Shown here one piece after another: positions 59,408-64,000 of a stretch of DNA of 64,000 nt (the stretch's first letter is position 1; every line of letters starts with the position of its first letter). Origin of the DNA: Persicitalea sp964500445. Its GTDB lineage: Bacteria > Bacteroidota > Bacteroidia > Cytophagales > Spirosomataceae. Location: assembly GCA_964500445.1 (NCBI GenBank), contig CAZCOG010000004.1, positions 131,422-195,421 of the forward strand. The letters are read 5' to 3'. A model generated the notes under the pieces. It searched no databases and had not been told where the DNA came from. It saw nothing but the letters and a program-made list of their open reading frames with translations. Position numbers and translations under genes: made by a program.

Positions 59408-60967
59408 ATGAAAATTATAAACAGAGAACTCGTCGAGGAAGACTATGCTGACCTGAAAGAAGCCATGATAGAAGCCTACCAGGGCATCGGCGGCGAGTAC
59501 TGGCGCAAATCAAAAATCGACTTATTGCTGGGCAAATTTCCCGAAGGTCAAATCTGCGTTGAAGTGGATGGAAAAGTCGTGGCCGTTGCGCTATCCATCA
59601 TTATCACCTACGAGAAGTTTGGCGATGAACATACGTACGCAGAAATAACAGGAAATTATACTTTCAAAACTCACGATCCCAAGGGTGATGTATTATACGG
59701 TATCGAGGTTTTTGTGCATCCCGAGTACCGCGACATGCGCCTGGGCCGCCGCCTGTACGATGCCCGAAAAGAACTTTGCGAAAGGCTTAATCTGCGTAGC
59801 ATTGTAGCCGGGGGGCGCATCCCCAACTACAACACCTACGCCAAGGAGATGACGCCGAAGCAATACATCGACAAAGTCAAGCGTCGTGAACTGTATGACC
59901 CGACGCTGACATTTCAATTGGCCAACGATTTCCACGTACGCAAAGTACTTAATAGCTATTTGCCTGGCGATACCGAGTCTAAAGACTATGCTACCTTGCT
60001 GGAATGGAATAATATTTATTTCCAGCCCGCCAACAAGCGCACGAATCCATCCGACTCCATTATCCGCATTGGCGTGGTCCAATGGCAGATGCGGCTATTT
60101 AAGGACGTCAACGCCTTTTTTGAGCAAGTAGAGTTTTTTGTGGACGCGGTGAGTTCGTATAAAGCCGACTTTATTCAATTTCCCGAATTCTTTAACATGC
60201 CGCTTTTGGCCCAGTTCAATGACATGCCCGAACCACAGGCAGTTCGTAAACTGGCCGACTACACGGATGTGGTGCGAAAAAAGATGCAGGAATTTGCTAT
60301 ATCTTATAATGTAAATATCGTGGGTGGTTCCATGCCATTGGTAGAAAATGGTAAGTTGTATAACGCAGCTTATCTCTACCGTCGCGATGGTACCAGTGAG
60401 GAGTTCCGAAAAATTCACATTACTCCCAACGAAGTTCGCCATTATGGTATGGTAGGCGGTGATGAGGTACGCATTTTTGATACCGACTGCGGCAAAATCG
60501 GAATCGTGATTTGCTACGACATCGAATTCCCCGAACTGAGCCGTCTATTGGCCAGGCAGGGGATGGAAATTCTTTTCGTGCCCTTCCTGACGGATACTCA
60601 AAATGGCTATATGCGCGTCAGAAACTGCGCAATGGCCCGTGCGATTGAGAATGAGTGTTATGTGGCCATTTCGGGCTGTGTGGGCAATTTGCCCCGCGTG
60701 GAGAACATGGACATTCACTATGCGCAATCGGCCGTTTTCACCCCCTCCGATTTCCAGTTCCCGACGAATACTATAAAGGCTGAGGCCACGGCCAATACCG
60801 AAATTATGCTGATCGTAGATGTGGATTTGCTCCAATTGAAAGAATTGCATGAACACGGTTCGGTACAGATAATGAAGGATCGCCGCACCGATCTATATGA
60901 TGTAGTGATGCGCAAGAAATCCAAATCCAAACCAAAGGGAGAACTAGTATCGGATGGTACAATGTAG
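59408..60967 (+). CDS. GNAT acetyltransferase-carbon-nitrogen hydrolase fusion
   Basis: The 519-residue protein joins two enzymes. Residues 1-200 form a GNAT domain (ELVEEDYADLKEAMIEAYQG, then YGIEVFVHPEYRDMRLGRRL with acetyl-CoA binding RDMRLGRRLYDARKE). Residues of about 215-519 form a C-N hydrolase with Glu in DFIQFPEFFNMPLLA (about 260), Lys in EEFRKIHITPNEVRH and Cys in KIGIVICYDIEFPELSR (about 365). Fused GNAT-nitrilase proteins are widespread and of unknown substrate; an amidase coupled to acyl transfer is the usual suggestion. Start ATG at 59408 gives the full GNAT N-terminus. A strong terminator follows the stop. Confidence 0.92.
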   Translation: MKIINRELVEEDYADLKEAMIEAYQGIGGEYWRKSKIDLLLGKFPEGQICVEVDGKVVAVALSIIITYEKFGDEHTYAEITGNYTFKTHDPKGDVLYGIEVFVHPEYRDMRLGRRLYDARKELCERLNLRSIVAGGRIPNYNTYAKEMTPKQYIDKVKRRELYDPTLTFQLANDFHVRKVLNSYLPGDTESKDYATLLEWNNIYFQPANKRTNPSDSIIRIGVVQWQMRLFKDVNAFFEQVEFFVDAVSSYKADFIQFPEFFNMPLLAQFNDMPEPQAVRKLADYTDVVRKKMQEFAISYNVNIVGGSMPLVENGKLYNAAYLYRRDGTSEEFRKIHITPNEVRHYGMVGGDEVRIFDTDCGKIGIVICYDIEFPELSRLLARQGMEILFVPFLTDTQNGYMRVRNCAMARAIENECYVAISGCVGNLPRVENMDIHYAQSAVFTPSDFQFPTNTIKAEATANTEIMLIVDVDLLQLKELHEHGSVQIMKDRRTDLYDVVMRKKSKSKPKGELVSDGTM

Positions 60968-60986
60968 GATCATCAGCCATTCTGTT

Positions 60987-61020
60987 AAAAAAAGGAGAGA
61001 AACATTTCTCTCCTTTTTTT
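60987..61020 (+). terminator. Rho-independent terminator
   Basis: Perfect 16-base arms AAAAAAAGGAGAGAAA and TTTCTCTCCTTTTTTT flank CA, 20 bases after the GNAT-hydrolase stop. Confidence 0.9.
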
Positions 61021-61055
61021 GTATCTTTAACAGCCGTATTTAAGTACTTTCAGCC

Positions 61056-61727
61056 ATGAAATCAGTATCTTATCTATTCATAGTTCTCCTGTTTTCGCTA
61101 AAATCTGCCTTTGGCCAGCAGGAGGTTTCATACGACTCTACTACTGATGTCCATCGCTTTGTCTTTCGCGGCCAGCAATACGATTATCGGACCAATAATC
61201 AGAATAACAGTTATCATACAATTGGGATTAAGGGTTCTCCCTTTTTATATTCGGACTGGCAATCAGGCATACTTCCAACCCTGAAAGGCAAAGCACTGGA
61301 ACTACCACTCAACTACAATATTGCTGAAGATTATATAGTAGCTAGTGTGGATTCAATCGAAAAGATAATTTACCCAGCTTCCTGTATAATTGGTAACGAT
61401 ACTTTCTTACGTATTAAAAACCAGTATTTCGAAGCCTTGTACTCGGGAAACAAAATAAAACTTCTTCGCCGTTACAATGCTCGACTCGATAAGGTTGAGC
61501 GAAATGGCTACAATGAAAATGTAAAATACGATTATGAGTATTTTAAAAGTGAAGACTATTTTCTGCAAGAGACAGAAGGAAACATCGTAACGGTCAAACT
61601 CAACGAACGCAACTTACTCTCTAAACTTTCTGACGCCAAACTAGCCAGGCAGATCATAAAAAAGCATAATCTTAATCTTCGCTCTGCACAGGATGTGGTA
61701 GTACTCCTTGGAAAACTGGACAATTAA
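61056..61727 (+). CDS. Secreted hypothetical protein
   Basis: Not recognised. The 223-residue product has a Sec signal (MKSVSYLFIVLLFSLKSAFG, cleavage near QQEV). The mature part has regular beta-like segments rich in Tyr, Asn and Asp (HRFVFRGQQYDYRTNNQNN, DYIVASVDSIEKIIYP, YDYEYFKSEDYFLQE). A C-terminal helical stretch (NLLSKLSDAKLARQIIKKHN) ends VVVLLGKLDN. A single Cys (ASCIIGND) is present. The AT-rich gene stands alone, 36 bases after a terminator. Position and signal peptide suggest a periplasmic or surface protein of unknown role. Confidence 0.6.
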   Translation: MKSVSYLFIVLLFSLKSAFGQQEVSYDSTTDVHRFVFRGQQYDYRTNNQNNSYHTIGIKGSPFLYSDWQSGILPTLKGKALELPLNYNIAEDYIVASVDSIEKIIYPASCIIGNDTFLRIKNQYFEALYSGNKIKLLRRYNARLDKVERNGYNENVKYDYEYFKSEDYFLQETEGNIVTVKLNERNLLSKLSDAKLARQIIKKHNLNLRSAQDVVVLLGKLDN

Positions 61728-61896
61728 CTTGGAAATGGTATAACGCACATAGCGTTCAACTGATCCCAACCATGCAATTTCCTTTCCTCCTGAAAAACTA
61801 CCGCCCATGTACTTTGTTATGCATAGTACCTGACAATACCCCACCTTTGTAGAGTCAATAACGACAAATATTAGCCATAACTAAAAATTACAAGCC

Positions 61897-62277
61897 ATGA
61901 AAACTTCAATCAAATCCCTGATCTGCGCATTAGCGCTTAGTACAACAGTAGCATTTGCCGGCCCCGGCGACAATGCCAAGAAGCCTACAACCTTTGGTGC
62001 TGTTATTTACAAGAATATCGACGGCGGCGTTAACGTCAACGTCGAGAAAACGGCATCCAATTACGCCGCCGTATTGATTACAAACGAAAATGGCGATATA
62101 CTGGCTCGTCAAAGTATCGGTAAAAAAGAAAGAAAAGCCTGTATGAAGTTCAACCTGCACGAACTTCAAGAAGGCGCGTACAAAATTTCAGTAGTTAGTA
62201 AAGGTGAAAAAGTAGAGAAAGAATTTACTATTACCAGCCAGGAAACGGTAGTTGAGCGCACACTAACATTCGAATAA
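61897..62277 (+). CDS. Secreted hypothetical protein (small beta-domain)
   Basis: The 126-residue product has a Sec signal (MKTSIKSLICALALSTTVAF, cleavage after AGPG region). The mature part resembles small immunoglobulin-like or secretion-tail-like beta domains found in Bacteroidota: SNYAAVLITNENGDILARQS, then FNLHELQEGAYKISVVSKGE, where the phrase L-x-x-G-x-Y-x-(I/L)-x-V is typical. It may hold a surface or polymer contact, but no enzyme site is visible. It is monocistronic, with a terminator 24 bases after the stop. Start ATG at 61897. Confidence 0.62.
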   Translation: MKTSIKSLICALALSTTVAFAGPGDNAKKPTTFGAVIYKNIDGGVNVNVEKTASNYAAVLITNENGDILARQSIGKKERKACMKFNLHELQEGAYKISVVSKGEKVEKEFTITSQETVVERTLTFE

Positions 62278-62300
62278 ATTTTTTGAAGAGTGTATTGAGG

Positions 62301-62336
62301 AATCGGGAATGGCCAATGCTATTCCCGATTTTTTTA
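62301..62336 (+). terminator. Rho-independent terminator
   Basis: Perfect 10-base arms AATCGGGAAT and ATTCCCGATT with a 10-base loop (inner GC/GC pair), followed by T6 on the plus strand. Confidence 0.9.
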
Positions 62337-62356
62337 TGGTTGAATAATTTCACAAA

Positions 62357-62390
62357 AAAAGCCGCCTTACATAGCAGTAAGGCGGCTTTT
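62357..62390 (-). terminator. Rho-independent terminator of XRE/nuclease operon
   Basis: Arms GCCGCCTTAC and GTAAGGCGGC (A4/T4 extended) with a 6-base loop; a T7 run follows on the minus strand. It closes the XRE gene at 62496-62927. Confidence 0.85.
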
Positions 62391-62495
62391 GTGGAGAATA
62401 TCGGACTATTCCGATATGAATAGAATTCTTAAATACCAGCCAATTAAGCCCGTAGCTCAATGCCCTGACACCGGAAGTGCCACCCCTTCTTTTTT

Positions 62496-62927
62496 CTAAG
62501 CTACGTTTCCGTAGCCTAAAAGTGGCAGCAGCTTCGGCTGTATAGTGTCAGGCTCAAACTTTCCCAGCGCCATCTTAAGCATCTCGTGCAGGTTCTCGAT
62601 CTGCTCATCCTTTTTTTCTAACTGGTTGGTAAGCCTGGCAAAATTATCTACCAGTCGAAGCACATATTCTTGAAGGGTTTCTGCTGCAGGAACCTCCATT
62701 TCTTTTGAGTCCCTAAGCATTTTGCCTTCTCCAGCGACCAGCCAACTTGGGTTAACCTCCGGAAAGGCCGCTAAAATTGACTCGATCATGTCTAGGTTGG
62801 GCTTGCTCTCCCCTCGTACAACTTTTACAACTCCTGTATAGCTCTTCCCGATTTTTTTGCTGAAGCTATTTTCATTGAGTTTATAATGAGCCAGCAAATG
62901 CCTTGCTCGATCTGCGAATGTATCCAT
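62496..62927 (-). CDS. XRE-like transcriptional regulator with C-terminal coiled coil
   Basis: From ATG 62927 the 143-residue protein begins with a helix-turn-helix of the CI/phage repressor type (NENSFSKKIGKSYTGVVKVV, then GESKPNLDMIESILAAFPEV, WLVAGEGKML), a set seen in Bacteroidota phage-type repressors. A coiled coil follows (FARLTNQLEKKDEQIENLHE, about 99-118), probably for dimerisation. The start lies one base after the stop of the upstream HsdR-N-type nuclease gene, so the two are coupled. A TTG seven codons earlier overlaps that gene and is less likely. Confidence 0.82.
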   Translation of the reverse strand: MDTFADRARHLLAHYKLNENSFSKKIGKSYTGVVKVVRGESKPNLDMIESILAAFPEVNPSWLVAGEGKMLRDSKEMEVPAAETLQEYVLRLVDNFARLTNQLEKKDEQIENLHEMLKMALGKFEPDTIQPKLLPLLGYGNVA

Positions 62928-62928
62928 G

Positions 62929-63969
62929 CTATTTTGATTGGTTTTCAATATAATTTAATACAACTGATTCAAGATCTTGGGAATACTTATAGATGTCATC
63001 GATACTATCGATGGGATTTTTAGTTTCTTTCTTGTCGGCTCCGAAAGTCCCCAGATATTTTTTTGAGCCATTGAGGTACAAGCGGCAGATCGGTCGACGA
63101 TTGTTATCGTCCAGGAAAATGGCGAAGTAAGAAAGGGCATCCCGGTGGGTAATCCGTTGCGCCTCGACTTTGGTTCTTAAGATAGAGCGCACGATATAGA
63201 AGCCTTCCAGTTCCTCCTCAGTAGTTTCCACCTCTTTTTCCTTACCGGCTGACTCGGGTACTAGGTTTGGAGCCGATGTATGCTCTTCCTCCGAAATGGC
63301 AGTATCCTCTTTAGCTATGGCTGACTTCAAACGATCATTAAGCGTATCGTTAACAAAGTTGGCTATGGTCCTTTTAAGAATCGGCCGGAATGCCTCGATT
63401 ACCTTAGACGTAACCGGCGAGGGATAGACTTGCTTGACGAAGTACCGCACGAATTCATCATTTGGCTCCTGAAATTCCTGCTGGATGAGATGCCTCAGTT
63501 CATTCGTGTATTTCAGTTCCGAGGCAGAGTTGTAAATACTACCTTCATCAAAGTAGGCTTTATGGAATTCTTTCAGCCTGTCAATCTGACCTTCCTTAAT
63601 CTCCTCAATATTGAATTCCATGAAAGGCTTCTCATCCATTTTATTCGGTTCCACCAAATCTGTGTAAAACCGGAAAATCAGGCCGTTAGTCAGAATTGAG
63701 AATTTTGCCTTCGATACATGAAAATACCTGAGGAGCTGACCATCGTGAATATCTAGCTTCTGCTTCCAGTGCTTGCATTCAACCAAAATAATCGGTTGGC
63801 CATCTCGAAATATGGCGTAATCGATTTTTTCACCCTTTTTAGTGCCTATATCACAAATAAACTCAGGGACTACCTCCAAAGGGTTAAAGACATCATACCC
63901 GAGAATCTGGAGAAAGGGCATAATGAAGGCATTTTTCGTTGCCTCTTCTGTCTGAATGTTGTCTTTCAT
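62929..63969 (-). CDS. HsdR-N-type (type I restriction R-subunit N-terminal) nuclease-like protein
   Basis: The protein of about 346 residues resembles the N-terminal nuclease domain of type I restriction enzymes, found alone in many Bacteroidota. After an NIQTEEATKNAFIMPFLQIL helix comes the PD-(D/E)XK core: Asp in KKGEKIDYAIFRDG (about 51) and ECK in IILVECKHWKQ (about 66-68). The C-terminal half (EGFYIVRSILRTKVEAQRIT onwards) is a separate domain of unknown role that contains YFAIFLDDNNRRPICRLYLN. No helicase part follows. ATG at 63969 with GGGGAAG just upstream is preferred over GTG at 63978; the frame stays open to the window edge. Confidence 0.82.
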   Translation of the reverse strand: MKDNIQTEEATKNAFIMPFLQILGYDVFNPLEVVPEFICDIGTKKGEKIDYAIFRDGQPIILVECKHWKQKLDIHDGQLLRYFHVSKAKFSILTNGLIFRFYTDLVEPNKMDEKPFMEFNIEEIKEGQIDRLKEFHKAYFDEGSIYNSASELKYTNELRHLIQQEFQEPNDEFVRYFVKQVYPSPVTSKVIEAFRPILKRTIANFVNDTLNDRLKSAIAKEDTAISEEEHTSAPNLVPESAGKEKEVETTEEELEGFYIVRSILRTKVEAQRITHRDALSYFAIFLDDNNRRPICRLYLNGSKKYLGTFGADKKETKNPIDSIDDIYKYSQDLESVVLNYIENQSK

Positions 63970-64000
63970 CTTCCCCACCCTCTCTCCAAACTGTCTGATC

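Noticed and set aside
62440..62490. tRNA-like start GCCCGTAGCTCAA
   Set aside because: It resembles the 5' part of a tRNA, but no matching acceptor stem, anticodon arm or T-loop follows.
1..64000. CRISPR array, insertion sequence, rRNA operon or integrated phage
   Set aside because: No spaced repeats, no transposase or integrase motifs, no rRNA signatures and no phage structural genes were seen on either strand.

Overview
The window looks like a chromosome segment of a Bacteroidota bacterium, most likely Cytophagales (Spirosomataceae/Dyadobacter-like). The reasons are the yidC-pyrG neighbourhood, many secreted proteins and lipoproteins with Bacteroidota-style signal peptides, baeRF and DUF892 proteins, a BlaI/M56 pair with a long C-terminal extension, several carbohydrate-active enzymes, and promoters of the Bacteroidota type (TTG, 20-22 nt, TANNTTTG). 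I see no rRNA, no convincing tRNA, no CRISPR array, no insertion sequence and no clear prophage.

Layout. 1-3.7 kb: housekeeping genes on the minus strand (start of yidC, pyrG, nspC). 3.8-9.7 kb: one co-oriented minus-strand run holding an uncharacterised three-gene module (soluble coiled-coil protein, membrane coiled-coil protein, membrane-anchored actin/Hsp70/Ppx-fold protein), a lipoprotein, and an AT-rich pair of a PD-(D/E)XK-like protein and an N6-adenine DNA methyltransferase, probably a restriction-modification system. 9.9-21.4 kb: mixed metabolic and regulatory genes, including TIM-barrel isomerase, GH113-like and GH43 enzymes, a DEDDh exonuclease, a TPR protein, a dicarboxylate symporter, and an AraC-type regulator next to a TetX-like flavoprotein. 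21.5-27.1 kb: a self-overlapping membrane-protein/XRE operon with a dyad inside its promoter, metG, and a stress group (Hsp20, HPF/RaiA, baeRF).

27.2-36.3 kb: Tat-type isomerase, DUF3891, YceI lipoprotein, SnoaL-like protein, S9 peptidase, DEAD-box helicase and a TPR sensor kinase. 36.4-39.5 kb: a membrane-stress module (PspC-domain protein, small DUF5668-like protein, LiaF-like protein). 39.5-43.2 kb: a degenerate TrpF-like barrel, mnmA, a SelW-like protein carrying a palindromic insert, a DUF892 ferritin-like protein and a DinB-fold protein. 44.4-50.0 kb: a five-gene minus-strand catabolic operon (GH88, isomerase, Gfo/Idh/MocA oxidoreductase, SDR, MFS transporter) fitting import and breakdown of unsaturated uronic acid glycosides or related sugars. 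50.2-64 kb: a hydrophilin-like peptide, nitrilase, threonine aldolase, PQQ-type sugar dehydrogenase, the BlaI/M56 pair with two phased operators, CHRD lipoprotein, a GNAT-nitrilase fusion, secreted proteins, and an XRE regulator joined to an HsdR-N-type nuclease.

Two window-wide signals stand out. The tetramer GTAC, mostly as RGTACY, is unusually frequent in genes and in spacers. The -7 element TACCTTTG or TACATTTG recurs upstream of pyrG, metG, the helicase gene, the PspC operon, the XRE operon and blaI. All product calls rest on motif reading by eye; no database search was possible.
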